DNA from: Erythrobacter sp.
Lineage (GTDB): Bacteria; Pseudomonadota; Alphaproteobacteria; Sphingomonadales; Sphingomonadaceae
NCBI GenBank assembly: GCA_013822695.1
Contig: PNKW01000018.1
Span: forward strand, 1-45,507
Length of the DNA: 45,507 nucleotides
Reading direction: 5' to 3'
The translations under genes and the position numbers were made by a program. The notes beneath the pieces were generated by a model. The model had not been told where the DNA came from. It saw nothing but the letters and a program-made list of their open reading frames with translations, and searched no databases. Shown piece by piece: positions 23,997 to 33,153 of the stretch (positions are counted from its first letter, which is position 1; each line of letters opens with the position of its first letter).

Positions 23997-25309
23997 AATC
24001 GGTCGCCAGCCCCCTGAGCACGGTGCTGTCGGCCCCGCGCCGGGCGCAGGTGATCTGGGTGCGGCCGCTGTTCCAGCTGCTGGGTTCGCTGTTCGTCGCC
24101 GTCGCGCTGCCCTATGCGGTGGCGGCGGGGATCACGCCCGAGCTGCTGGGGCTCGATCTCTACTACGTCTCGCTCGCCGCCTCGGTGACCGCGATCGCGC
24201 TGGCATTCTGGACCTATCGCAACCTCGCCGCCTTCCCGGGCATCCGGTCGAGCTACTATATCCTGCCGGTCTTCCTCTCGAGCTTCGTTGCGGTGTTCAC
24301 CGTGCTGTTCCTCGCCCGCCTCGGTTACAGCCGCCCGCTGCTGGTGGCGAGTTTCGCGTTCTCGCTGGCATGGTTCTACCTCGTCTACTTCATGATCCAG
24401 CGCCGTCAGACGCTCAAGATCGCAGTGGTGCCGTTCGGGCGGGTCGACAGTCTCTACAGCATCGAGCAGGTGCAGTGGGCGGTGCTGGGGCAGCCGGTGA
24501 TCCCGCCCTCGGCCGATCTGCTGACCGCGGATTTCGACAGCGACCTGCCGCGCGAGTGGCTCAATTTCCTCGCCGAATGCGCGTTGCAGGGGGTGACGGT
24601 GCTGCACTTCAAGCAGCTGCGCCAGTCGCTGACCGGGCAGGTGCAGACCGAGCACCTCTCCGAGAACGCCGATGGCGCGCTGGCGCCGAATGCGAACTAT
24701 ATCGCGATGAAGCGCTTTGCCGATACTCTGCTGGCGCTCGCGCTGCTGCCGGTGCTGCTGCCGCTGTTCGTGATCGTGGCTGCGGCGGTAAGGCTGGATT
24801 CGCCCGGCCCGGTGTTCTTCCGCCAGGTCCGGATCGGCTATCGCGGCCGGGCCTTCTCCGTCTGGAAGTTCCGGACCATGCGCGCCGCCGCCCCAGCCGC
24901 CCCAGCCGCCCCGACGAGCGAGGACCCGCGCGAGCGCGCCATCACGCGCGAGGACGATCCGCGCATCACCCCGCTCGGCCGCTTCCTGCGCCGCACCCGG
25001 ATTGACGAGCTGCCGCAGGTCTTCAACGTGCTGCGCGGCGAGATGAGCTGGATCGGCCCGCGGCCCGAGGCGCTCGAATTGTCACGCTGGTACGAGACCG
25101 AGCTGCCCTTCTACCGCTATCGCCACGTGGTGCGCCCGGGCATCTCGGGCTGGGCACAGGTCAGCCAGGGCCACGTCGCCGATCTCGACAGCGTGCTGAA
25201 GAAGCTCAACTACGATTTCTTCTACATCAGCCGCTTCAGCCTGTGGCTCGACGTGCTGATCATCCTGCGCACGCTCAAGACGATGCTGACCGGCTTCGGC
25301 TCGCGCTGA
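23993..25309 (+). CDS. Initiating sugar transferase (undecaprenyl-phosphate, WcaJ/EpsE-like)
   Basis: A 438-residue polyprenyl-phosphate sugar-1-phosphate transferase that would start repeat-unit synthesis at the inner membrane. About four N-terminal helices (residues 20-135) precede a cytoplasmic domain and then the re-entrant helix and bacterial sugar-transferase core: KRFADTLLALALLPVLLPLF, RLDSPGPVFFRQVRIGYRGR, SVWKFRTMR, then RRTRIDELPQVFNVLRGEMS, IGPRPE and RPGISGWAQVSQG. A repetitive AAPAAPAAPTSE insertion sits directly after the KFRTM motif. The start overlaps the dehydrogenase stop (ATGA). It is the last gene of the polysaccharide locus; a hairpin and T-run follow. Confidence 0.92.
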   Translation: MKSVASPLSTVLSAPRRAQVIWVRPLFQLLGSLFVAVALPYAVAAGITPELLGLDLYYVSLAASVTAIALAFWTYRNLAAFPGIRSSYYILPVFLSSFVAVFTVLFLARLGYSRPLLVASFAFSLAWFYLVYFMIQRRQTLKIAVVPFGRVDSLYSIEQVQWAVLGQPVIPPSADLLTADFDSDLPREWLNFLAECALQGVTVLHFKQLRQSLTGQVQTEHLSENADGALAPNANYIAMKRFADTLLALALLPVLLPLFVIVAAAVRLDSPGPVFFRQVRIGYRGRAFSVWKFRTMRAAAPAAPAAPTSEDPRERAITREDDPRITPLGRFLRRTRIDELPQVFNVLRGEMSWIGPRPEALELSRWYETELPFYRYRHVVRPGISGWAQVSQGHVADLDSVLKKLNYDFFYISRFSLWLDVLIILRTLKTMLTGFGSR

Positions 25310-25350
25310 GCGGCGCAAGGCCGCTGGGGCCCGAATTCCCACGTTTTTTT
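25309..25350 (+). terminator. Probable terminator of the polysaccharide operon
   Basis: A perfect six-pair stem AGCGGC/GCCGCT with the loop GCAAG (25309-25325) begins at the last base of the sugar transferase stop. A second small stem (TGGG/CCCA) and a run of seven T (25344-25350) follow. The T-run directly follows the second stem, so termination there is plausible. The next gene is the tRNA on the opposite strand. Confidence 0.55.
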
Positions 25351-25390
25351 CAGATGATCTGCCGCCATCTTCCCCAAGTGCCGGAAAAGA

Positions 25391-25465
25391 TGGTGGGCGC
25401 GACAGGGATTGAACCTGTGACCCCACCCGTGTGAAGGGTGTGCTCTACCGCTGAGCTACGCGCCC
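25391..25465 (-). tRNA. tRNA-Val (anticodon CAC)
   Basis: A full cloverleaf is readable on the minus strand. The acceptor GGGCGCG pairs with CGCGCCC, followed by discriminator A and an encoded CCA (25391-25393). The D arm is AGCTCAGCGGTAGAGC. The anticodon stem CACCC/GGGTG encloses the loop TTCACAC, giving anticodon CAC (valine, GTG codons). The T arm is TCACAGG-TTCAATC-CCTGT. The length is 75 bases with CCA. It lies between the polysaccharide operon and sppA, with no sign of an inserted element using it as an attachment site. Confidence 0.97.
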
Positions 25466-25553
25466 GTCCCGATGGCCTGCGGCCCGGACAGGGGCGCGCC
25501 ATTAATGGGGTCGGGCGCTCTTGGCAAGCGCTAGCGGCGTGCTTGCGTGCGAT

Positions 25554-27458
25554 TTAGCTGCCCGCGAGCCATGCCAGCAGTGCCAGCATCCCTTCCGGGC
25601 GCTGCGTCGCTGCGGCGGGCTTGGCGCCCGCGGCGTCGAGCGGCGCGGGGCAGGCGAGGCAATAGGCCTGCACCCCGCGCGTGCCCAGCAGCCGTTCGGC
25701 ATCGCGCGCGATCCGGGTGCCGAGCGCCTGCGAGCGCATTGCGGTCAGTGCAAAAATGTCGCCCACCGGCGCCCTGCGAGCCTTGGCGGCATCGCCCACG
25801 ACCAGCTGGCGGATCAGCGAATCGTAGTTCGCCTCCTTCTCGCCCAGATACACCGCGTGCCACTCGCCCTTCTTCGCGCCCGCCTTGGCCGCCGCCCATT
25901 CGAGCGCCTCGGTGAGCCCGCCGAATTCGTCGACGAGGCCAAGCTGCCGCGCCGTGCCGCCGTCCCACACCTGGCCTTGCGCGATCTGGTCGACCCGCGA
26001 AACCGGCAGCTTGCGCGCGCCCGAGACCAGCTCGAGGAAGTCCTGATAGGTCCCCCCGATCGAAGTCTGGAGCAGCGTGTCCATCGCGGGCGAGAAGCCG
26101 CCGATGATGTCGGGCTGGCCTGACAATTCGGTGGTGCGATAGCCGTCGGCTGTCACGCCAAGGCGCGCGGCGGCGTTCTCGAAGGTGGGCACCACGGCAT
26201 AGACCCCGATCGAGCCGGTGATCGTCTCGGGCTCGGCGAAGATACGCTCGCCCGGCGTCGCCACCCAGTAGCCGCCACTTGCGGCGATGTTGCCCATCGA
26301 GACGGCGACCGGGATCTTGCGGGCGCGCAAGCGCTGGATCGCGCGGCGGATTTCCTCCGATGCGGTGACCGAACCGCCCGGCGAATCCACCCGCACCACC
26401 AGCGCGGCCAGATCATCATCGAGCGCCTCGTCGAGCAGGTCGGCGATGCGCGTGCCGCCTGCGATCCCGGGCCCCGCCTCGCCATCGACGATCTCGCCCG
26501 CGATGGTGATCACGCCGATTGCCTTGCCCTTGCGGACCTGGCCGAGGTCGGCGAGGTAGGCGGAAAGGTCGCTCGAGGCATAGGTGCCGGGGAGCTCGCT
26601 CCACGGGTCTTTGCCCGCCAGCTCGGCCACCCGCGCGCCGAACGCCGCACGGTCGCCGAGCTTGTCGACCATGCCGGCATCGAGCGCAGCCTTGGCCATG
26701 TCGCCGCCCGAAGAGGCGATCCACGCTGCCGGATCGGTCGTGATCTTCGCCAGTTGCAGCTTGGGCCGCGCGCGAGAGATGCTGGCCTTGTATTCCTCCC
26801 ACAGCGCGCCGTAGAGCCCGCCGAGATTGGCGCGCGCCTCGTCCGACATTCCGGAGCGGGTATAGGGTTCGACCCCCGACTTGAACGCGCCCACACGGTA
26901 CACCCGCGCATTGACGCTGAGCTTTTCGAGCAGGCCGGCGTAATAGAGATTGCTGCCGCCCGGCCCGGCGATCACTGCCATGCCCTGCGGATCGAGCCAC
27001 ACCTCGCTGGCGTGGGAGGCCAGCAGCATGTGATCATCGGCATAGGCAAAGGCGAAGGCCAGCACCGGCTTCTTGGCCTTGCGCACCCGGTCCATCGCCT
27101 CGGCAATGTCCTTGAGGTGCACCTGCCCGCCGCCGAGGAAAGCGGTCATATCGAGCACCACCGCCCTGATGCGCTTGTCGGTCGCCGCGGCATCGAGGGC
27201 GCGCACCACATCGCGCGCGCGGGTTTCCTCGAGCGGGGCCTCGCTCGCCAGCAGCGCGGCGAGTGGATCAAGCGTGCTCTTCTCCTCCACCACGACGCCG
27301 GCCAGGTCGATCAGCAGCGCCCCGTCGCGCACCTGCCCGGGGTTGGGTCGGGCCGAGAGCACGCCGAACAGCGCAACGAAGAACAATAGCATGAACAGGA
27401 GGACAAGCCCGTCCTTGATCCCGACGAGGATCTTCCAAACCTTGCCCACGAAGCTCAT
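25554..27458 (-). CDS. sppA: Signal peptide peptidase SppA, 67-kDa type
   Basis: A 634-residue membrane-anchored serine protease that degrades cleaved signal peptides. An N-terminal helix (about residues 15-36) anchors it, with two tandem peptidase S49 halves in the periplasm. The catalytic dyad of the long form is present: Lys193 in [15 protein letters not shown] in the N-terminal half and Ser394 in [10 protein letters not shown] in the C-terminal half. The length and duplication match E. coli SppA (618 residues). No Shine-Dalgarno sequence stands out before the ATG at 27458. It is transcribed towards tRNA-Val and divergently from pyrB across 117 bases. Confidence 0.95.
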   Translation of the reverse strand: MSFVGKVWKILVGIKDGLVLLFMLLFFVALFGVLSARPNPGQVRDGALLIDLAGVVVEEKSTLDPLAALLASEAPLEETRARDVVRALDAAATDKRIRAVVLDMTAFLGGGQVHLKDIAEAMDRVRKAKKPVLAFAFAYADDHMLLASHASEVWLDPQGMAVIAGPGGSNLYYAGLLEKLSVNARVYRVGAFKSGVEPYTRSGMSDEARANLGGLYGALWEEYKASISRARPKLQLAKITTDPAAWIASSGGDMAKAALDAGMVDKLGDRAAFGARVAELAGKDPWSELPGTYASSDLSAYLADLGQVRKGKAIGVITIAGEIVDGEAGPGIAGGTRIADLLDEALDDDLAALVVRVDSPGGSVTASEEIRRAIQRLRARKIPVAVSMGNIAASGGYWVATPGERIFAEPETITGSIGVYAVVPTFENAAARLGVTADGYRTTELSGQPDIIGGFSPAMDTLLQTSIGGTYQDFLELVSGARKLPVSRVDQIAQGQVWDGGTARQLGLVDEFGGLTEALEWAAAKAGAKKGEWHAVYLGEKEANYDSLIRQLVVGDAAKARRAPVGDIFALTAMRSQALGTRIARDAERLLGTRGVQAYCLACPAPLDAAGAKPAAATQRPEGMLALLAWLAGS

Positions 27459-27575
27459 TCACATGTCCCTTTGCCTTGGCGGATGCGATGTAGGGTCTTT
27501 GCCAGCTTAGTTCTATCGGAAAGCTTACGCGGCGGGTTGAGCGACAGACGCGCTTCGACTAAGCGCATCGCTTTA

Positions 27576-28592
27576 ATGGCCAGCACCGATCTTTCCGCCC
27601 CTCCGGGCCGCTTTCCGCCCGGAAGGCTCGCTTTCCCGCACCGCGATCTCACCGGCATCGGCAAGCTCGCGCGGCACGAGATCCTCTATCTGCTCGATCA
27701 GGCCGAACAATGGGTCGCATTGAACCGCCAGAGCGCCAAGCACACCGATCTGCTGGGCGGGCTCACCATCATCAATGCCTTCTTCGAGAATTCGACCCGC
27801 ACGCTGCTCTCCTTCGAGATCGCGGGCAAGCGGCTGGGGGCGGATGTGGTCAACATGCACGCCGCCACCTCGAGCGTGAAGAAGGGCGAGACGCTGATCG
27901 ACACCGCGATCACGCTGAACGCGATGCGCGCCGATGCGATCGTGATCCGGCATGGCTCGTCGGGGGCGACCGGGCTGATCGCGGACAAGGTCGACTGTCC
28001 GGTGCTCAATGCGGGCGACGGGCAGCACGAACACCCCACACAGGCGCTGCTCGATGCGCTGACGCTGCGCCATGCGCTGGCCGAGCGGGGCGAGGGGGCT
28101 GAGGACTTCACCGGGCTGACGATGACGATCTGCGGCGACATCCTCCACAGCCGGGTCGCGCGTTCCAACATCCTGTGCCTGACCGCGCTTGGAGCGCGGG
28201 TGCGCGTCTGCGCCCCCCCGGCGCTGACGCCGCAGGGTGTCGAGGCGATGGGGGTGGAGGTTCACCACCGCTTCGACGATGCGCTCGATGGTGCGGAAGT
28301 GGTGATGATGCTGCGCTTGCAATCGGAGCGCATGACCGGGCAGTTCATCCCTAGCCCCCGCGAATACCGCCACCTCTACGGGCTGACGAGCAAGCGCCTC
28401 GCGCTCGCTCGGCCGGATGCCCTGGTTATGCACCCCGGGCCGATGAACCGCGGGGTAGAGATAGACAGCGAGGTCGCCGATCTGGCGGGCCGCTCGCTGA
28501 TCACGCGGCAGGTCGAGATGGGCGTGGCGATCCGCATGGCGTGCCTCGATGTGCTGACCCGCGAGGCGCGCGGCGTGGAGGGCTGGGCATGA
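27576..28592 (+). CDS. pyrB: Aspartate carbamoyltransferase catalytic chain
   Basis: A 338-residue cytoplasmic enzyme making N-carbamoyl-aspartate from carbamoyl phosphate and aspartate (pyrimidine synthesis). The carbamoyl-phosphate loop is [13 protein letters not shown] (Ser73-Thr76), the SSVKKGETL loop follows, and further motifs are [24 protein letters not shown] and the C-terminal [12 protein letters not shown]. About 20 extra N-terminal residues precede the usual start, as in other proteobacterial chains that partner a dihydroorotase-like subunit. I start at the ATG at 27576; an in-frame upstream start at 27471 lies too close to sppA and has no matching sequence. The stop overlaps the next ATG by four bases. 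Confidence 0.95.
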   Translation: MASTDLSAPPGRFPPGRLAFPHRDLTGIGKLARHEILYLLDQAEQWVALNRQSAKHTDLLGGLTIINAFFENSTRTLLSFEIAGKRLGADVVNMHAATSSVKKGETLIDTAITLNAMRADAIVIRHGSSGATGLIADKVDCPVLNAGDGQHEHPTQALLDALTLRHALAERGEGAEDFTGLTMTICGDILHSRVARSNILCLTALGARVRVCAPPALTPQGVEAMGVEVHHRFDDALDGAEVVMMLRLQSERMTGQFIPSPREYRHLYGLTSKRLALARPDALVMHPGPMNRGVEIDSEVADLAGRSLITRQVEMGVAIRMACLDVLTREARGVEGWA

Positions 28593-29830
28593 GGCAGGTG
28601 CAGGCCCTCACCATCACCCATGCGCAGTTGGTCACTCCTGCGGGGGTGGTTGACGGTGCGTTGCGCTGTCGTGACGGGGTCATTGACGCGCTTGGTGCCG
28701 ACGTTGCGCCGCAGGATGGCGACGAGGTCGTCAACGCCAAGGGCAAGCTGCTCGCTCCCGGCCTCGTCGATCTTGGGGTCTTCGCGGTCGACAAGCCAGC
28801 GTTCCATTTCGGCGGGATCACCCGTGCGGCGCTGATGCCCGACCAGTCGCCCCCGCTCGATCTGCCGAGCCGCGTCGGCTTCATCGCCAAGAGCGGCAAG
28901 CCCGATCTGTGGGTTCACCCGCTCGCCGCCGCGACCCGCGGGCTCGAGGGACGGGAACTCGCCGAACTGGCGCTGATGCAGGATGCGGGCGCGAAAGCGG
29001 TTGCCACCGGGCGGCACTGGATCGCCGACAGCGGCGTTATGCTGCGGCTGCTGCAATATGCCGCGATGCTTGGCCTTGTGGTGGTGACCCATGCCGAGGA
29101 CGGGGGACTGGTCGGAGAGGCCGCCGCGACCGCGGGCGAGATCGCGACCCGTCTCGGCCTGCCCGCCGCGCCTGCCGTGGCCGAGGCGCTCGCCATCGCC
29201 CGCGATATTGCGCTCGCCGAACTCGCCGGGGCGCGGTTGCATATCCGGCAGGTGACGACCGCGCGCGGCTTCGATCTGGTTCGCACCGCGAAAGCGCGCG
29301 GGCTGTCGGTGACCTGCGGGATCACGCCCGCGCATTTCATGCTCTCCGACCTTGCCACCGCCGATTTCCGCACCTTCACCCGCCTCTCGCCCCCCTTGCG
29401 CGTCGAGGCCGACCGGCAGGCGGCGCTCGCGGCAATCGCCGACGGCACGGTGGACGTGATCGCCAGCGGTCACGACCCGCGCGGGCCGGAAGACAAGCGC
29501 CTGCCCTTCGCCGACGCCGCGCCCGGCATGGCGGGGGCCGAGACGCTGCTCGCCATGACACTGGGGCTGGTGCGCGACGGGGTGATGGACACAGCCCGCG
29601 CCTTCGCGTTGCTGGCGACCAATCCTGCGACGCTCCTCGGAGTGCCGGCGGGCACGCTGGCCAAGGGGCTGGAGGCCGATCTCGCGCTCATCGACCCCGA
29701 TGCCCCGTGGATCATCGATCGCCGCAAGATGGAGGCGACCGCGGACAACACCCCCTTCGACCGTCAGGGCGCGCAGGGGCGGGTGCTGGGTCTGTGGAAG
29801 GGCGGCGTCCGGCTGGGCGCGAGCGCATAA
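28589..29830 (+). CDS. pyrC': Dihydroorotase-like protein, probably inactive (PyrC')
   Basis: A 413-residue member of the dihydroorotase family. The fold is clear ([75 protein letters not shown]), but the metal site is gone. The H-x-H after the first strand is replaced by Gly63 and Phe65 (VDLGVF), the HIxH strand reads LHIRQVTT, and the catalytic Asp of the TDHAPH motif is Gly (SGHDPR). It overlaps pyrB by four bases. In Pseudomonas an inactive PyrC' encoded by a similarly overlapping gene is needed to assemble aspartate transcarbamoylase; the same structural role is likely here. An active dihydroorotase should exist elsewhere. Confidence 0.9.
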   Translation: MRQVQALTITHAQLVTPAGVVDGALRCRDGVIDALGADVAPQDGDEVVNAKGKLLAPGLVDLGVFAVDKPAFHFGGITRAALMPDQSPPLDLPSRVGFIAKSGKPDLWVHPLAAATRGLEGRELAELALMQDAGAKAVATGRHWIADSGVMLRLLQYAAMLGLVVVTHAEDGGLVGEAAATAGEIATRLGLPAAPAVAEALAIARDIALAELAGARLHIRQVTTARGFDLVRTAKARGLSVTCGITPAHFMLSDLATADFRTFTRLSPPLRVEADRQAALAAIADGTVDVIASGHDPRGPEDKRLPFADAAPGMAGAETLLAMTLGLVRDGVMDTARAFALLATNPATLLGVPAGTLAKGLEADLALIDPDAPWIIDRRKMEATADNTPFDRQGAQGRVLGLWKGGVRLGASA

Positions 29831-29835
29831 GAAAA

Positions 29836-29864
29836 CTCCCGGACAGCGCAGGGTTGTCCGGGAG
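29836..29864 (-). terminator. Intrinsic terminator between convergent pyrC' and SPOR genes
   Basis: A perfect ten-pair stem CTCCCGGACA/TGTCCGGGAG with a nine-base loop sits six bases after the pyrC' stop. On the minus strand it is followed by TTTTC, so it is a proper terminator for the SPOR gene ending at 29904. On the plus strand there is no T-run, but the hairpin may also stop pyrC' transcription. Confidence 0.85.
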
Positions 29865-29903
29865 CAGGGGTGCTCATTCGAATGGGTATCGAAGGCGCCG
29901 CGA

Positions 29904-31358
29904 TCAGCGGCTGCGCGTGGCGACCTGCACGTCGCGCTTGACCGCGCCCGCGGGCGGGGTCGAGGCGGCGTAGGCGAAGCAGCCGCGGCCTGCCGACTTG
30001 ACCGTGCCGCACAGCGCGCGCGCGCCTTGCGAGGTGAAGCCGTCGGCGGCGACGCGCCAATAGGTGCGACCGCTCACCACCGCCTCGGTGATGACGGGCT
30101 TGCGATCCTTCAGCTGCGGGAACTTGCCCTGAAGCATGCTCCAGCCGCGCAGGGCTTCGGTCTTGCTGACATAGGAGCCGAGCTGCACGAGGTGCGTGGC
30201 CGGGCCCTTCTGGGCCGGAGCCGGAGCCACGGCGGCCGTGGTTGCGGCCATGCGACGCTGTGATGCGGCCTGGGCAACGCGCGGGGCGGCAGGTGCAACC
30301 GGAGCACGCACGGCGGCCGGAGCGGAGCCGGCGGCGGGGAGCTGCTGGACCACCGGGTTCGAGACAAACTGGATCCCCGAGGACGCGGGCGCGGCCGCGG
30401 CGAGGGTCACGGGGGCCGGTTCGGGTGCCATGGCGGGAGCGGCTTCGGGCGCAGGCGCGGCGAAGGCGGCGGCGAAAGTCGCGGAAGGGGCCGGATCGAC
30501 CACCTGCACCGCTTCGGGCGCCGCTTCCATCATCGGCTCGGCGGCGGCCATCGCGACATCGCCATCGACGCCCGCATCGGCATCGGTGGCGGCTTCGGCA
30601 ACCATCATGTCCTTCGCCGGGAAGTTGGCGAGCGCCAGGTGCGCGGGCTGACCGGCATCGGCGCGCGGGAGCACGTCGAGCAGTGCGGCAACCCGCTGCG
30701 GCGCCATTTCAGGCGCGCTCATCTTGGCCCACTCGGCAAGGCGCGCCTCGAGCTGGTCGGCGGGCACATCCTCGGCCGCCATCACGCGGGCCGCGCGCCA
30801 GTTACCGGCGAGCGCATAGGCATAGGCGAGGTTCTGGCGCAGCTTGGGGGTCGCTTCCTCAGAGCTGCGCACGCCGTTAATCAGCACGCCCACGCCGCGC
30901 TCGGGCTGCCCGGCGAGGGCCAGCGCAAGGCCGAGATCGGCCGGATCGATGACGGCCGAATAATCGTCCAGCATCGCGATCGCGCTGCGCGAATCGCCGG
31001 TTGCAATCTTGGCCAGCGCGAAGCTCAGCACGGTGCGCGGGTTGCTGTCGCCCAGATCGAGCGCATCGCCGAAGGTGGTCGCGGCGGATTCAAACAGGCC
31101 TGCCTCGAGATAGGCTGCGCCCAGCAGCGCGCGGTAGCCCGAATTGCGCCCATCGGCCTGCACCGCCGCTTCGGCGTGCTTGATCGCCTTTTCGACCTTG
31201 CCCTTGGCGAGAGCTTCGCGCGCGCTCTCGAAAGAGGCTTCGGCGCGCGGTGCGGCCGCGGCCGGTGCGCCGGCAAAGGCCAGCCCCGCGATCGCGGTGG
31301 TAACGGCCAGCGCGAGCCGCGGCGAAATCTTCCGTCCGGTGGTGATGCTGCGGTCCAT
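29904..31358 (-). CDS. Exported TPR protein with C-terminal SPOR domain
   Basis: A 484-residue protein probably periplasmic or envelope-bound. It has an N-terminal signal peptide (ISPRLALAVTTAIAGLAFAG, cleavage near APAAAAP), helical repeats at about residues 40-230 resembling TPR units (AIKHAEAAVQADGRNSGYRA, LLGAAYLEAGLFESAATTF), a long Ala/Pro/Glu-rich linker (about 250-385) and a SPOR domain (about 395-465: THLVQLGSYVSKTEALRGW, ending in CGTVKSAGRGCFAY). SPOR domains bind denuded peptidoglycan at the division septum. I choose the ATG at 31358 because GGGGGA lies eight bases before it; an ATG at 31391 would add eleven residues. It lies downstream of the RHH and ParA genes on the same strand. 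Confidence 0.85.
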   Translation of the reverse strand: MDRSITTGRKISPRLALAVTTAIAGLAFAGAPAAAAPRAEASFESAREALAKGKVEKAIKHAEAAVQADGRNSGYRALLGAAYLEAGLFESAATTFGDALDLGDSNPRTVLSFALAKIATGDSRSAIAMLDDYSAVIDPADLGLALALAGQPERGVGVLINGVRSSEEATPKLRQNLAYAYALAGNWRAARVMAAEDVPADQLEARLAEWAKMSAPEMAPQRVAALLDVLPRADAGQPAHLALANFPAKDMMVAEAATDADAGVDGDVAMAAAEPMMEAAPEAVQVVDPAPSATFAAAFAAPAPEAAPAMAPEPAPVTLAAAAPASSGIQFVSNPVVQQLPAAGSAPAAVRAPVAPAAPRVAQAASQRRMAATTAAVAPAPAQKGPATHLVQLGSYVSKTEALRGWSMLQGKFPQLKDRKPVITEAVVSGRTYWRVAADGFTSQGARALCGTVKSAGRGCFAYAASTPPAGAVKRDVQVATRSR

Positions 31359-31414
31359 GGTCAAAGTCCCCCGTAGATCCTGTTGGTTCACGTAGTGGTG
31401 GTGGTGGCGGGCGC

Positions 31415-32140
31415 TCAGTGGCGCTTCAGGTGATTGGCGATGATGTCGAGCTCGTCATATTCGGCGAGCAGGCGGTCCAATGCCTCGGTCACGAGCACCT
31501 GGGCGCTGACGCCCTGCATGGTCGCGGCAAGGCGAAGCTTGAGATGGCGGTCGGCATCGAGCCGCAGGGTGAAGGCGGCGCGGCGGCCGGGCTGCGCTGC
31601 GGGCACGCTGACGCTGGCGGCAGCACGGCTGCGCTTGGCGGCAACTGGCGCAGGCACCGGCGCGGGCGCGGGTTCGGGATCGGGCAGGGCGATGTGCGGC
31701 GCGAGCGGCGAGTAGATCGCGGTGTCTTCCGCCCCTTCGTCCGCTTCATCCTCGTCATAGGCGGCAGCGTCGAAGGCCTCGCCGTAGAGCGAATCGTCGT
31801 CGTCGTCGCCGTCCTCGTCGTATTCGTCGGTCTCGTCGCCGGTCATCACCGCATCGGCGAGCACGCGCTCCTCGAGACGGCGCTGCTGGCGGCGGATGAT
31901 CGGGCCGGGGTGCGCGGGAATCCCGTCAGGCGAGACATCGGCGTTGATCGGCACGATCTGCGCCCCGCCTTCGCCATCCGCATCGCCCATATCGTTCCAG
32001 CCGAGATCCTCGAGCGCTTCCTCGGGGACAGCCGTTTCCTCGGCCACCAGCGGCGCGACCTGCGGACGCATCGCGGGCTTGGCGCCGCCCTTGCGTGCCA
32101 GCAGCGAGGGGCCGAGCGAGGCGAAACCGGAATCCGACAC
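31415..32140 (-). CDS. Acidic protein with C-terminal ribbon-helix-helix-like domain
   Basis: A 241-residue protein not in a family I can name. The N-terminus (1-75) is low-complexity. A very acidic stretch lies at about 100-140 (DEYDEDGDDDDD, then DEDEADEGAEDT), and a Pro/Ala linker follows. The last 55 residues look folded: AAFTLRLDADRHLKLRLAAT, then MQGVSAQVLVTEALDRLLAE, which fits a strand plus two helices of a ribbon-helix-helix DNA-binding domain. The start is GTG at 32140. It lies 18 bases after the ParA stop on the same strand, so it is a likely ParA partner, as RHH proteins (ParG type) pair with small ParA ATPases. The partner role is inference. Confidence 0.75.
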   Translation of the reverse strand: MSDSGFASLGPSLLARKGGAKPAMRPQVAPLVAEETAVPEEALEDLGWNDMGDADGEGGAQIVPINADVSPDGIPAHPGPIIRRQQRRLEERVLADAVMTGDETDEYDEDGDDDDDSLYGEAFDAAAYDEDEADEGAEDTAIYSPLAPHIALPDPEPAPAPVPAPVAAKRSRAAASVSVPAAQPGRRAAFTLRLDADRHLKLRLAATMQGVSAQVLVTEALDRLLAEYDELDIIANHLKRH

Positions 32141-32158
32141 GACTGTCTGCGCCCGCGC

Positions 32159-32881
32159 TTACTGGGCCACCCGGCGGCCGAAGCCACCCGCGGGACGCGG
32201 CACGCCGCCGAGCTGCTGGCCGACGCCATTGGGCGCGGCGGCAAACACGGTGCGGCGGAAATTCTTCTCGAGCCGGTCGGCAATATAGCGCCACAGCGCG
32301 GCGATCTCGGCAGCCGAGCGGCTCTCGGGATCGACTTCCATCACCGTGCGGCCATCGATCATCGAGGCGGCGAAATCGGTGCGGTGGTGGAGCGTGATCG
32401 GCGCGACGGTGCCGTGCTGAGACAATGCGACCGCGGCTTCCGAGGTGATCTTGGCCTTGGGGGTCGCGGCGTTGACGACGAACACCAGCGGCTTGCCCGC
32501 TCGCTCGCACAGGTCGACCGTCGCACCCACAGCGCGCAGATCGTGCGGGCTGGGGCGAGTCGGGACGACGATCAGCTCGGCGACCGAAATCACCGACTGG
32601 ATCGCCATGGTGATCGCGGGCGGGGTGTCGATTACCGCCAGCTTGAAGCCCTGCTGGCGCAGGACCGCAAGGTCATTGGCGAGCCGCGCGACCGTGGTCT
32701 GGGCGAAGGCGGGATATTCCGCCTCGCGCTCGTTCCACCAGTCGGCCAGCGAACCTTGCGGATCGATGTCGATCAGTACGACCGGGCCAGCGCCAGCGCG
32801 CTGGGCCTGGACGGCAAGATGTCCGGACAGGGTGGTCTTGCCCGATCCACCTTTCTGCGATGCCAAAGCGAGTACACGCAA
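32159..32881 (-). CDS. ParA-family ATPase, small single-domain type (TTG start)
   Basis: A 240-residue ParA/MinD-superfamily ATPase without an N-terminal DNA-binding extension. The deviant Walker A QKGGSGKTTLSGHLA is at residues 9-23, with the signature lysine in KGG, Walker A' VLIDIDPQGSLADWW at about 35-49, and Walker B LAVIDTPPAITMAI at about 81. It lacks an HTH, as in type Ib partition ATPases. The only start in frame with the conserved N-terminus is TTG at 32881, preceded by GGGGGA at eight bases; the ATG just upstream is out of frame. It is co-directional with the RHH-like gene 18 bases downstream. It may position a cellular cargo or a chromosomal feature; no centromere-like repeats are obvious nearby. 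Confidence 0.88.
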   Translation of the reverse strand: MRVLALASQKGGSGKTTLSGHLAVQAQRAGAGPVVLIDIDPQGSLADWWNEREAEYPAFAQTTVARLANDLAVLRQQGFKLAVIDTPPAITMAIQSVISVAELIVVPTRPSPHDLRAVGATVDLCERAGKPLVFVVNAATPKAKITSEAAVALSQHGTVAPITLHHRTDFAASMIDGRTVMEVDPESRSAAEIAALWRYIADRLEKNFRRTVFAAAPNGVGQQLGGVPRPAGGFGRRVAQ

Positions 32882-33153
32882 CGCCTGGGTCCCCCATGGA
32901 TTGAACCGTTGCGTGCTGCCCGATTGCAGCGCCTGACAACGGCTGGATGGACACGGGATCGCAGGATACCCCTAATTTAGAGTTAACATGCTTGTCGCGC
33001 CCGCAATGTGTTTTGCGGCCCGGCGGCCTGCCGCAAGCGCGCCGCACTTGCCCGAAGAGCTTCGCAACCATTTGCTAACCGTGTTCGGCTAAGCAGCGAT
33101 CGGCTTATTTTGCGCTTACGCTCCTCTCAGCACCAACAGGCGAGACACGATCG

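Noticed and set aside
25391..25465. tRNA-Val as a phage or island attachment site
   Set aside because: No duplicated tRNA 3' end, integrase or mobility gene is seen within the window.
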